Below are positions 1-7,455 of a stretch of 19,561 nt of DNA, one piece after another (position 1 is the stretch's first letter; every line of letters begins with the position of its first letter). Both the position numbers and the translations under genes were made by a program. This DNA is from an uncultured Planctomycetaceae bacterium (GTDB lineage: Bacteria > Planctomycetota > Planctomycetia > Planctomycetales > Planctomycetaceae), in contig CAIXQV010000983.1 of NCBI GenBank assembly GCA_903921605.1, positions 1 to 19,561 on the forward strand, in the 5' to 3' direction. Below the pieces are notes generated by a model. It did no database searches. It was not told where the DNA came from and was given only the letters and a program-made list of their open reading frames with translations.

Positions 1-227
1 TAAGCTCCGATTGAGGTGTCATCGGTTGGAAAACTGACGGACAGATTTCGAGCATCCGGCCAGGCCACTCCGAACGTCGCCGGCAGTGTGCGGGATTCAA
101 GAACTTCGCTGGTGAATCTGCCCGTTTGGTGAACTCTGCTTCTGCGTCGATAATGTTTTGAAATTGATAATATGAGTGGTCTATTTCCTGTAAGCAGTTG
201 TAAGTTCAAAGTGTTTGACAATGACAT
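1..227 (-). CDS. N-terminus of a probable exported planctomycete protein with LEPR-XLL-like motif (partial)
   Basis: On the minus strand a frame stays open from an ATG at 227 to the window edge (75 codons, no stop). Its translation has a basic stretch (HYRRRSR, codons near 149-129), then a segment containing VLESRTLPATFGV and AWPDARNLSVSFPTDD. The first resembles the LEPR-XLL N-terminal motif that begins many very large secreted or surface proteins of planctomycetes, where it sits shortly after a basic patch. The codons read like real protein, unlike the other frames here. The start is uncertain: the ATG at 227 lies 47 bases inside the kinase gene and has no Shine-Dalgarno, and TTG codons at 221 and 209 are alternatives. 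If the overlap is real, the gene follows the kinase in the same transcript. The body of the protein lies outside the window, so its function cannot be told. Homology to a metalloprotease or adhesin is possible but not visible. Confidence 0.55.
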   Translation of the reverse strand, partial: MSLSNTLNLQLLTGNRPLILSISKHYRRRSRVHQTGRFTSEVLESRTLPATFGVAWPDARNLSVSFPTDDTSIGA

Positions 228-3200
228 CAAATTCGGGATAAGTTCGTAGTGATTCAAGATCCGGATCAGTTAACAGCAACTGGCCTCCGTACCCTCTTTC
301 GACAGCCTCAGCCAGATAGTGGATTGCCTGCGGTTTCAGTTGAGAGTCAGCCTCCAGACATAATGCAGAGGCACAAGCCATTTGATAGAGCGACTCGATC
401 GTCGGCGGCACAGGCAGAGAAGACAGACGTTGCAGATCCCGTTTTACTTCATCAACCTTTCCTGCTCGGGCCAACAAAACGGCACGTCCGGCCAGCGCTT
501 TCTGAAACTCCGGAGACTTCTCCAGCAGCCGGTCCAACGCTGTGATCGCCTCTTCCGGTCGATTCAGGTACTCGGACAAAACGTGTGCCATGGATTGCAG
601 AACAGTTGAGTTCACTCCGAACAAAGTGTCTGCCGCCTGCAGGTCCTGATGGGCTCGTTCCGGATCATCGGGAAGTCTTGCGAGGGCGACCGAAACCCAG
701 TCTTCAACGGATGCGGGACGCTGGTTCATTGCGGCCTGAAAATCAGTTTGTGAGGCCTTGAGACGCCCCATTTGTCGCAGGACTCTCGAACGAATAAGGC
801 GAACTCGGGGAGAGTCGGGAGAAAGCTCCACCGCGCGATCCAGATCAAGTAGTGCGGCTTCGACATTACCAACGGCGAGCAATGCAGCATGACGATTGAT
901 GTAAGCCGCCAGCAGAGATGGCTCTCGCTGAATCGACTCCGAAAAATCATCAATTGCTTCCTGAAAGGCCGAGTGTCTCAGGTGCGCCAATCCACGATTC
1001 AGGTAGACATAGGCCGCTGTCTCAGGATTCTGGAGAGCCATCGAGAAAGAGTTAATCGCTTGCCTCGAATCATTGAGTTCAAGATGTGCGCGAGCTTTAG
1101 CGATCCAATAAATCAGGCTCAATGACTCAGGAGGTCTCGTCTGCTCCAGAAGATTCACGGCCAGATCCGGACGTGACTGGAACAGGTGGCTCATCGCAAG
1201 TAAGGTTCGATCCGCCGCCGTTTCCGGCCAAATCTTAACTACATTCAGATTCTCCGGAGACAGGTTTTCAGCACGAATCTGACCGCGACCAGCATGACTG
1301 GCACCTGCCAGACCGGTCTGTGCAGTAAACAAGTGCCTTTTCTCGGGCTCAAGTTGGCTCAGAATTGTTTCCAAAAGGGCGTGTCGAGTTGCCGGGTTTT
1401 CAGATCCCTGATGGGTTGCACCAGGGATCCGCTGATAGTGGGCCACGATAAATGCGAGAGCCAGCAACCGCTCTTCGACCCACTGGGTTTCATCAGGTGT
1501 CAAGAGAGTTTGGAATCGCTCCCGGTTGTTCACTTCTGAATCGGACATTGCTTCTGTCGGGCGGATCCCGAGACTCTGCAGGGACAGGTGAATCGGCTGC
1601 AGACGATCTCCCTCATCGTTTTGTCCAATCCACGCCTCCGCAATTAAAAATCGCGAGAATGTCTTATCTGAAGAATCTGCAAAGGACTTCAGAGATTCAA
1701 TCGCAGCCAGTCTTTCCGCCCCCCTGCGATAGCTGGCCATTGCCAAAAAAAGGCCTGCTATGAGTACACACGAGAGGACCCCGACCGAGCCTGCAGAGTA
1801 CACGCGGGGGTATCTGCGGAACAGTTTAGGAAGACGACTTCCGGTCCAGGATTCGCAAGCATATTTCAGCGGGCGCGATGCGGCCTGAAGTTCAAGATCC
1901 TCCAGTAATTCTGAACCGGAGGCATAACGATCTGCAGAACGGCCTGCGAGACATCGGTCAATGATTCGACGGACACCTTCATCCACGGCAGCCGCGTTCC
2001 GATATTCCGGAGCCTTCTGACGATTCTGCACAGCCAAAAGCAGATCCGCTTCCGTTGAAGTCGCTGGCCCGACGAATGGGAGTCGGCCCTCAATGATCTC
2101 GAACATCAGCAACCCGAGCGAATAAATGTCGGATTGAGGTAGAGCCGGACCGGGCTTGCGGGTAGCGAGAACGGAAAGTTGTTCGGGAGCCATATACGAC
2201 AAAGTGCCACCGGACCAATGACGCGGACCATCATCAATAGCCTGGGACAGGTTGAAGTCGATCAGTGCTGGTTCGCCATCGTTTCGGATCAGCACGTTGG
2301 CCGGCTTAAGATCACCGTGGACTATGCCACGCTGATGCGCGTGTGCTAAGGCACTGGCCAGTCGTCGAAAAATCCAGAGCGTAAACTCGCGAAAATCAAG
2401 GCTCGATAGCTGGCTCAATGGTTCCGCACCCGCCTCGTGCCATTTTTGCAGACTCTCAAGATCTCCTTCGGTTGTTGCTTGCGAAGTTTCCCTGGACGAC
2501 AGACTACTGCGGACTGTTACACGTTGCTGCGCAGTATGGACGGTCTCGATAAGACTTCGGCCTGATCGAGCCAGTGAGTCAGAGGTTCGCTTCAGCCAAT
2601 CGGCGAGAGTTGCCGGTCCACTGTAAGGCATGCATAACAGCCATCGTCCATCCGCGTAGTGATACGAATACAGCGGCACAATCCCGGTATGTTGCAGGCG
2701 TGCAAGATGGGCAGGTTCTCGCAAAGCACGATTGACAACTTTCAGAGCTACGTAACGACAACCAAGCGACAACTGGCGAGCCAGATAGACTCGACTGAAT
2801 GAACCGCTGCCAAGCAAAGCAACGAGTTCAAAATCTCCCATCCGCAAAACGTCTGCTCTCTCTCCGTCAACAGTATTGCGAGGGGACTCAATGACTGAGG
2901 TGATATTCTGCCGGAATTCAGCGGAGCTCGACCAGTCCCCCGATTCCGGACGCGTCGCCAGAAGCTCCCGATACCAGGTTTGAGCAGCCACGGTACTCAT
3001 CCCCGACCAACGGTCTGGCGGACACGCAAGTCCACGACTCCTTCTGGCACGGAAGTCTTCATAGCAAACCAACGCCATTCTTTCCCCGTCGGCAAAAACC
3101 TCGGGGAATCGTTCGGAGTACGACTCCAGGCTGACCGGAACCCCGGCCGCATATCGGCGCCCGATATCCGCCCTGATCAACTCAAGAATGAGTTCCTGAT

Positions 3201-3324
3201 TCTCAGTGGCTCCCGCAGCAGACACAACTTTTTGTATCAAACGATCATCACTCGCGGACCAGTTCTGTTCAAACGTGTCGAGAGTTTCATCAATCATCAA
3301 GTTATGTTCGGATGAGTACTTCAT
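181..3324 (-). CDS. Membrane-anchored Ser/Thr protein kinase with C-terminal TPR repeats
   Basis: 1047 residues. Residues 45-80 carry a pre-kinase segment common in planctomycete kinases (ELIRADIGRRY, then SLESYSERFPEV). The kinase domain spans about 163-480: glycine loop GSGSFSRV (172-179), VALKVV with the ATP-binding lysine at 195, catalytic loop HGDLKPANVLI (336-346, Asp338), metal-binding DFN (356-358) and APE (379-381). HGD replaces HRD and DFN replaces DFG, but both aspartates remain, so activity is plausible. A Ser/Thr-rich insertion of about 60 residues (245-305) precedes helix E. One membrane helix lies at 512-530, so the kinase faces the cytoplasm and the TPR region (about 735-965) is outside or periplasmic. 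It follows the ECF sigma gene by 139 bases on the same strand, the usual sigma-kinase pairing, and probably phosphorylates that sigma factor or an associated regulator. No good Shine-Dalgarno precedes the ATG; an alternative ATG is at 3297. Confidence 0.93.
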   Translation of the reverse strand: MKYSSEHNLMIDETLDTFEQNWSASDDRLIQKVVSAAGATENQELILELIRADIGRRYAAGVPVSLESYSERFPEVFADGERMALVCYEDFRARRSRGLACPPDRWSGMSTVAAQTWYRELLATRPESGDWSSSAEFRQNITSVIESPRNTVDGERADVLRMGDFELVALLGSGSFSRVYLARQLSLGCRYVALKVVNRALREPAHLARLQHTGIVPLYSYHYADGRWLLCMPYSGPATLADWLKRTSDSLARSGRSLIETVHTAQQRVTVRSSLSSRETSQATTEGDLESLQKWHEAGAEPLSQLSSLDFREFTLWIFRRLASALAHAHQRGIVHGDLKPANVLIRNDGEPALIDFNLSQAIDDGPRHWSGGTLSYMAPEQLSVLATRKPGPALPQSDIYSLGLLMFEIIEGRLPFVGPATSTEADLLLAVQNRQKAPEYRNAAAVDEGVRRIIDRCLAGRSADRYASGSELLEDLELQAASRPLKYACESWTGSRLPKLFRRYPRVYSAGSVGVLSCVLIAGLFLAMASYRRGAERLAAIESLKSFADSSDKTFSRFLIAEAWIGQNDEGDRLQPIHLSLQSLGIRPTEAMSDSEVNNRERFQTLLTPDETQWVEERLLALAFIVAHYQRIPGATHQGSENPATRHALLETILSQLEPEKRHLFTAQTGLAGASHAGRGQIRAENLSPENLNVVKIWPETAADRTLLAMSHLFQSRPDLAVNLLEQTRPPESLSLIYWIAKARAHLELNDSRQAINSFSMALQNPETAAYVYLNRGLAHLRHSAFQEAIDDFSESIQREPSLLAAYINRHAALLAVGNVEAALLDLDRAVELSPDSPRVRLIRSRVLRQMGRLKASQTDFQAAMNQRPASVEDWVSVALARLPDDPERAHQDLQAADTLFGVNSTVLQSMAHVLSEYLNRPEEAITALDRLLEKSPEFQKALAGRAVLLARAGKVDEVKRDLQRLSSLPVPPTIESLYQMACASALCLEADSQLKPQAIHYLAEAVERGYGGQLLLTDPDLESLRTYPEFDVIVKHFELTTAYRK

Positions 3325-3407
3325 AAGGCTACCGCAGAGAACAGCAGGATTCTCGTGGAGAGAAGATGCCTCCGGTTGGAGGCCAGAAGAAACCTCGCCT
3401 CCGCCAT
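3321..3407 (-). CDS. Possible 28-residue leader ORF overlapping the kinase start
   Basis: Between the sigma and kinase genes a short frame begins at ATG 3407 and ends in TGA at 3321, overlapping the kinase ATG as ATGA, an arrangement typical of translational coupling. The peptide (begins MAEARFLLASNRR) is basic and then hydrophobic. It has no convincing Shine-Dalgarno (AAAGAA is the best upstream match) and no recognisable family. It may be chance. It is recorded because the annotated kinase start itself lacks a ribosome site and coupling would explain how it is translated. Confidence 0.2.
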   Translation of the reverse strand: MAEARFLLASNRRHLLSTRILLFSAVAL

Positions 3408-3463
3408 GATTCTTTACAAGAAACTCATCTTCTTCAGAATCGCTGCACCGGCTGCGTTTCGTA

Positions 3464-4036
3464 TCAGTCCTGCCCCGCCTCCCCCAGTTCAGCCGCCAGT
3501 TTCTCGCGAATCCGCTGGAGAGTTCGCTCCACCGTTCGGCAACTGTTCTGCAGGCAATCCGCTATATCCACGACACTGAAACCCTGAACTCGAAGCTCCA
3601 CGATTTTCTGTTCGTTCGGGCGAAGCCCTTCGATTGATTCGCGAAGTGAGGACTCGAATTGCTCTGCCGAGACATCAGCCTCGATTGATTCCTGAGCGGA
3701 GTGATGTTCTGCAGAATCATCCAGGGACAATGTCGCGACACTTTTTCTACGAGTCGCTTTGCGGCGAATTTTGTGGATAGCAATGACAGCCAGCAAACTC
3801 CATAACGATTGTCCCTCCGGAGCTGTGTAAGCCCCGGAGTTCACGCCACGGAACAGGCTCCGAAATGCACTCTGAACAATATCGTCCGCCTCGTGAGTTC
3901 GCCTGATCGCTGACGACATCTGACGGTCAGCAAGAACTCGCAATCGCGTCGAGTAACGATGATAAAGTTCTGTCGCTGCAGCATCATCTCCGGACTGGAT
4001 CCGTACGACGAGCGTCTCATCGGAGACATCAGACAT
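3464..4036 (-). CDS. ECF-type RNA polymerase sigma factor
   Basis: 190 residues from the ATG at 4036. Region sigma-2 covers about 20-96, with the core-binding/-10 element DDIVQSAFRSLF (51-62) and a basic HKIRRKATRRK stretch. An acidic linker follows (105-125). Region sigma-4 covers about 125-185 with a helix-turn-helix around VVDIADCLQNSCRTVERTL. It directs core RNA polymerase to a dedicated set of promoters. No anti-sigma gene adjoins it; instead the next gene on the same strand is a Ser/Thr kinase, which fits planctomycete ECF groups thought to be controlled by phosphorylation. The frame can be extended to an ATG at 4090, adding 18 residues (MVCVHAPSFNSLNLNSLN), but neither start has a clear Shine-Dalgarno. 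I prefer 4036 because sigma-2 homology starts soon after it. Confidence 0.92.
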   Translation of the reverse strand: MSDVSDETLVVRIQSGDDAAATELYHRYSTRLRVLADRQMSSAIRRTHEADDIVQSAFRSLFRGVNSGAYTAPEGQSLWSLLAVIAIHKIRRKATRRKSVATLSLDDSAEHHSAQESIEADVSAEQFESSLRESIEGLRPNEQKIVELRVQGFSVVDIADCLQNSCRTVERTLQRIREKLAAELGEAGQD

Positions 4037-4501
4037 ATTTAAACTGTTCAAGTTAAGACTGTTGAAAGACGGGGCATGCACGCAAACCATTTCTAAATCT
4101 CAACGCAAACGGGGCGATGAAAACAGGGTTGTAAAAAATCAGATAATGGAGTCCAGTTGTCTGATAGTAATTCTCCATCGACGAATGCAAATCGCTTTTC
4201 GGGAAAGAAGGCCATGCCTTCGACTGAGGCACCCCTTCTATGCCTGTGATGAAGGAAATTCAAGAAGAGTCATCTTTGGAATGAGTGAAATTCTGGAGAG
4301 CAATCTGATTGTGCCCGGGGCTTCTGAAATCTCTGTTTTTTCTGGCGGCTCACTCTTTGAGTTCGGCCTTTTCTTGTCATGGCCCCGGCAAGCACGTTTC
4401 GCATCATGAGAGTCAGCTAACGGATGAACGTTTTGCCGGGCCATCTCACTTTGTGGGTATCTCTCAATGATTATACGTACAGGAACAAACAGGATTAAGT
4501 T
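4037..4501. other. Divergent intergenic spacer between sigma factor and RTX-like gene
   Basis: 465 bases separating two divergent genes, so it should hold both promoters. I see a candidate plus-strand promoter near its right end (listed separately) and a Shine-Dalgarno AGGA at 4491-4494. On the minus-strand side no clear sigma-70 or ECF-type element is evident. No RNA gene or convincing ORF is visible. Confidence 0.6.
4450..4477 (+). promoter_or_regulatory. Candidate promoter for the RTX-like gene
   Basis: TTTGTG at 4450-4455 and TATACG at 4472-4477, 16 bases apart, give a weak sigma-70-like pair. Transcription would begin about 18 bases before the ATG at 4502, just upstream of the AGGA ribosome site. 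It rests on consensus similarity alone, and planctomycete promoters are poorly conserved. Confidence 0.25.
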
Positions 4502-5470
4502 ATGAAGAAGCTCATAGGATTCGGGATTAGATCAATCATTGGCATCGCTGTCGCTGGTCTCTGCAGCGGCAGCGCCTGGGCGAACAACGTGGGGGCCAGA
4601 GTTGAGGGCGCTTTACTCGTGGTCGCTGGTGACAATGCTGGAAACCAGATCTCGATTGCTCGCACCGCAGCAGGCAATGTTGTGGTCTCCGGGCAAAATG
4701 GCACTTTGGTTAATGGGCGGGCCAGCGTCAGCTTTGCACGTCTGCGATTGAATGCCGCTGAGATTAGAATGGGCGGAGGAAACGACGTTGTCACTCTGAA
4801 TGGGCTGCAGATCGCAAATGATCTCTATGTCGACCTCGGTGCAGGCGCAGATCGCCTGACGACTCCCGCTGCGGGTCAGGTGGTGGTGGGAGGAAATGTC
4901 GCAATCGAAGGTGGTGCAGGCAACGATATTGTGCGAACCGAGGGAATGATCGTCGGTCTGGACTATTTTCTGAACGGGGGACTCGGAGTTCTGAATGCCA
5001 CCGCAATCAATTTAGTTGTTGGCTTTAATGTCTCGATCATCGGAGATGAAGCGAACGATCTTATAACTCTCTCCAGAGTTGCTGCCGGGGGCGATGTCCT
5101 GATCGAAAGCAAAGGGGGATCTGACAGCGTGACTCTAACGACCGTCAGTGCCTTGCTGCTTGGCGTCAACACGGATGCCAATGCCATTGCTGGCGCGGAT
5201 CGGGTCAGTCTTGATGGGGTTACCACAGTGGAAGATATCGGGATCTTCACTGGTCCGGGTAACGATATCGTCCAGATGCTGAATGTGCAGTCAGGGAAGA
5301 ATATGACTGTCAGTGCGGACATCGGTAACGATCGTGTCTCTGGCGCAGCTGTTGAGGTGGTTTTGGACGCCGTCTTCGAAGGCGGTGCCGGGACCGACAC
5401 GTTTGAGGACTTCGGTATCACCGGCGGGGTCAAGAAAGATGTCAAAGAGTTTGAGATCTTTCTCCCATAG
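4502..5470 (+). CDS. Sec-exported protein with RTX-like (GGxGNDxV) repeats
   Basis: 322 residues. A Sec signal peptide covers 1-27 (basic MKK, hydrophobic core, cleavage likely after AWA). The mature part has nine imperfect RTX-like calcium-binding motifs: GGGNDVVTL (91), GAGADRLTT (113), GGAGNDIVRT (137), GDEANDLITL (181), GGSDSVTL (205), AGADRVSL (230), GPGNDIVQM (251), DIGNDRVSG (273) and GGAGTDTF (294). They lie mostly 22-26 residues apart rather than in contiguous nonapeptide runs, suggesting a stacked beta structure with one metal site per turn. No type I secretion genes are nearby, and a Sec signal replaces the usual C-terminal type I signal. AGGA at 4491-4494, 7 bases before ATG, fixes the start. 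It is transcribed alone (terminator at 5545) and divergently from the ECF sigma gene. The precise role is unknown; a cell-surface or matrix calcium-binding protein is likely. Confidence 0.85.
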   Translation: MKKLIGFGIRSIIGIAVAGLCSGSAWANNVGARVEGALLVVAGDNAGNQISIARTAAGNVVVSGQNGTLVNGRASVSFARLRLNAAEIRMGGGNDVVTLNGLQIANDLYVDLGAGADRLTTPAAGQVVVGGNVAIEGGAGNDIVRTEGMIVGLDYFLNGGLGVLNATAINLVVGFNVSIIGDEANDLITLSRVAAGGDVLIESKGGSDSVTLTTVSALLLGVNTDANAIAGADRVSLDGVTTVEDIGIFTGPGNDIVQMLNVQSGKNMTVSADIGNDRVSGAAVEVVLDAVFEGGAGTDTFEDFGITGGVKKDVKEFEIFLP

Positions 5471-5544
5471 TTCTCATCAACGGACTGGAGCGTTAATGAT
5501 TGACTGATTCATTGATTGATGCTCCAAACGGATATTCAACGACG

Positions 5545-5580
5545 AACAGCCTGCTTTCCCGGCAGGCTGTTTTTCTGTTT
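5545..5580 (+). terminator. Rho-independent terminator after the RTX-like gene
   Basis: A perfect 10-bp stem (AACAGCCTGC at 5545-5554 with GCAGGCTGTT at 5562-5571) encloses a 7-base loop and runs into TTTCTGTTT. It lies 75 bases after the stop codon at 5470, so it ends that transcript and isolates it from the thioredoxin reductase gene. Confidence 0.9.
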
Positions 5581-5957
5581 CTGCCGCTGCAAAAACAGTA
5601 GACTCCTGAAGTAACGACCTGAGCCCTGCAATTCGCGTATCGCTGGTTGGGAACAGTCAGTGTCCCTTTGATCTTCTCCGTTTGATCTTCCGCCTCAACT
5701 CACGACGAGATGTCCCTGAAAAGTTCAGCCACAGTGTGCTTCCAGCATCGATTCTGAATTTCGGAGGGGCAGAATTCCTGGCATCGAGATCCCCATAAAC
5801 TTCGACCCGGGTTGTGGAAATTGTCCCGATGCACTGCCGATCGTTGTCGGATCAGTTCCGGTCGGTTAGTGTCCGCGTATTGACTTGCTCGGCGACGGAG
5901 TCCGACCAGGCATCTACCCGCGAAAATACGCAAAAAACGTTAAGACAGGTTAGTGAC
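5581..5957. other. Intergenic region upstream of thioredoxin reductase
   Basis: 377 bases. An open frame runs into the trxB frame from 5814, but its residues do not resemble the reductase family and the ATG at 5958 has its own ribosome site, so I treat this as leader. TTTGATCTTC occurs twice close together near 5667-5690. No clear promoter, RNA gene or hairpin is seen. Confidence 0.5.
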
Positions 5958-7010
5958 ATGACTGAAAAGGTCACCATCATCGGTTCTGGTCCTGCTGGCT
6001 GGACAGCCGCCATTTATGCCGCCCGAGCGGAGATGAATCCGGTTGTTTACGAGGGTGCCTTCAACGAGGAAAACCGTCAGAAGGGAACTCTGCCGCTGGG
6101 TCAGTTATCGCTGACGACTGAAGTGGAAAACTTCCCTGGTTTTCCAGCCGGTGATATGACAACCTATCTGGACACATCGATCCAGGACGACAAACGCCGT
6201 TATATGGCTCCCCATGGTAAGCACGGCGTCAGTGGTCCGGAGTTGATGGAGATGATGCGACAGCAGGCGACCAACTTTGGAACTCGAATTGTTACTGATG
6301 ACATTGTCGACATCGACACGACGCAGCGGCCTTTTAAGCTGAAGACTCTGGGCGGCGAAGAGTTCACGTCTCATGCCGTCATTCTCGCCACGGGAGCCAG
6401 TGCCAATTATCTCGGACTGCCGTCCGAAGACAAGTTCAAGAACATGGGCGTCTCTGCCTGTGCCGTCTGCGACGGCGCGTTGCCTCGATTTCGTAACAAG
6501 CCTGTCATCGTTGTTGGTGGCGGCGATAGTGCGATGGAAGAAGCGACTTATCTGACGAAGTTTGCGTCAGTTGTTTACATCATCCATCGGCGTGATTCGT
6601 TTCGAGCCAGCCGCATCATGGCGGAACGCGCGTTAAACAATCATAAGATTCAGGTGAAGTGGAATTCGAACATTGATGAAGTTCTTGGCGACGACAAGAA
6701 TGGCGTTACCGGAGTTCGAATTCGCAGCACGACAGAAACAACAAAAACAGAAGAACTGGAGGCTGTCGGTTACTTCTGTGCGATTGGTCACACGCCGAAC
6801 ACAGCTTTTCTCAAAGGGCAATTGAAGACCAACGAAAAGGGTTACGTGGTCTGGACGACTCCTCAGCGAACTTACACGAGTGTCGATGGCATCTTCGCGG
6901 CGGGTGATGTGGCGGATGATTATTTCCGTCAGGCGATCACTGCTGCGGGAACTGGCTGCATGGCGGCCCTGGATGCCGAGCGATGGCTTGCGGCGCAGGG
7001 GATTGAATAG
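5958..7010 (+). CDS. trxB: Thioredoxin-disulfide reductase
   Basis: 350 residues. A cytoplasmic FAD enzyme that passes electrons from NADPH to thioredoxin. FAD-binding GSGPAG at 9-14; FAD-site EVENFPGFP (55-63); redox-active pair CAVC (168-171) followed by DG; NADPH-binding GGGDSA (187-192) and HRRDSFRAS (210-218), whose arginines select NADPH; C-terminal FAD motif GIFAAGDV (311-318) with the [11 protein letters not shown] helix start. It is about 30-35 residues longer than typical enzymes (310-320): extra residues lie at about 36-47 and 65-90 in the FAD domain. The start is the ATG at 5958, with AGG at 5947-5949 eight bases before it; the longer frame back to 5814 adds unrelated residues. 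A zinc-ribbon gene follows 53 bases later. Confidence 0.95.
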   Translation: MTEKVTIIGSGPAGWTAAIYAARAEMNPVVYEGAFNEENRQKGTLPLGQLSLTTEVENFPGFPAGDMTTYLDTSIQDDKRRYMAPHGKHGVSGPELMEMMRQQATNFGTRIVTDDIVDIDTTQRPFKLKTLGGEEFTSHAVILATGASANYLGLPSEDKFKNMGVSACAVCDGALPRFRNKPVIVVGGGDSAMEEATYLTKFASVVYIIHRRDSFRASRIMAERALNNHKIQVKWNSNIDEVLGDDKNGVTGVRIRSTTETTKTEELEAVGYFCAIGHTPNTAFLKGQLKTNEKGYVVWTTPQRTYTSVDGIFAAGDVADDYFRQAITAAGTGCMAALDAERWLAAQGIE

Positions 7011-7053
7011 GTTGCCCGTTCGATACGCCTGGCAGAGACAACGTGGCCGAGGT

Positions 7054-7057
7054 GGAG
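7054..7057 (+). promoter_or_regulatory. Shine-Dalgarno fixing the zinc-ribbon gene start
   Basis: GGAG six bases before the ATG at 7064. It favours this start over an in-frame GTG at 7043 that has no ribosome site. Confidence 0.6.
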
Positions 7058-7063
7058 ACAACG

Positions 7064-7357
7064 ATGAAATCCGGAGTCTGTCCCAAGTGCCAGGGATCCC
7101 GTATTCTTGCGAATATCAGTCTCAAGGATCCGTTCCATGGCGCCGTCGACAGCCAGGTGGCTGTGAATTCGACTCCTGGCACCGTGTTCTTTCCTGGGAT
7201 GGTCACCAGCAAGATTCGAGCGTGGTTCTGTGAAGGCTGTGGTTATGCGGAGTTCTACGTTGCAGAACCTGCAAAACTTGGAAAGGCGATCGATCGTGCG
7301 ATGGCTAGTTCGAAAAGGCCGCACGATCCGCGACAGGATCCTCATCGATTAAAATGA
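7064..7357 (+). CDS. Small zinc-ribbon protein of unknown function
   Basis: 97 residues. Two CxxC pairs (CPKC at 6-9, CEGC at 56-59) are set as in a split zinc ribbon, so the protein probably binds one zinc. Between them is a hydrophilic loop and then a beta-rich stretch (TPGTVFFPGM, SKIRAWFCEGCGYAEFYV). Short proteins with this pattern are often annotated as nucleic-acid-binding zinc fingers, but here only the metal site is visible. The C-terminal 20 residues are basic and probably disordered. It is 53 bases downstream of trxB and may share its transcript. A redox or zinc-storage role is not excluded. Confidence 0.75.
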   Translation: MKSGVCPKCQGSRILANISLKDPFHGAVDSQVAVNSTPGTVFFPGMVTSKIRAWFCEGCGYAEFYVAEPAKLGKAIDRAMASSKRPHDPRQDPHRLK

Positions 7358-7399
7358 AATTCAGTTGTGCAGATTTGCAGTGCAGTAGTTGGCGCTTGG

Positions 7400-7436
7400 A
7401 ATCGGAGGGCTGACGCCCTGCCGCTCGCCCTTGAGG
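7400..7436. repeat. Short GC-rich palindromic intergenic element
   Basis: AGGGC at 7406-7410 and GCCCT at 7415-7419 form a perfect 5-bp stem with TGAC loop, inside the run GGAGGGCTGACGCCCTGCCG. This resembles REP-like intergenic elements of planctomycetes. It has no T-run, so it is unlikely to be an intrinsic terminator. Its 3' end carries the GAGG that could serve a TTG start at 7444. Confidence 0.4.
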
Positions 7437-7455
7437 ATAGGGATTGGTACGGACT

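Noticed and set aside
4281..4409. 42-residue ORF in the divergent spacer (MSEILESNL...)
   Set aside because: No ribosome site, no similarity that I recognise, and the region is needed for two promoters.
5496..5520. Short ATTGATTGA direct repeats after the RTX-like gene
   Set aside because: Too short and irregular to support a binding site or attachment site, and they lie just before an ordinary terminator.
5814..5957. N-terminal extension of thioredoxin reductase
   Set aside because: The 48 extra residues do not resemble the family and the ATG at 5958 has its own ribosome site directly before the FAD-binding motif.
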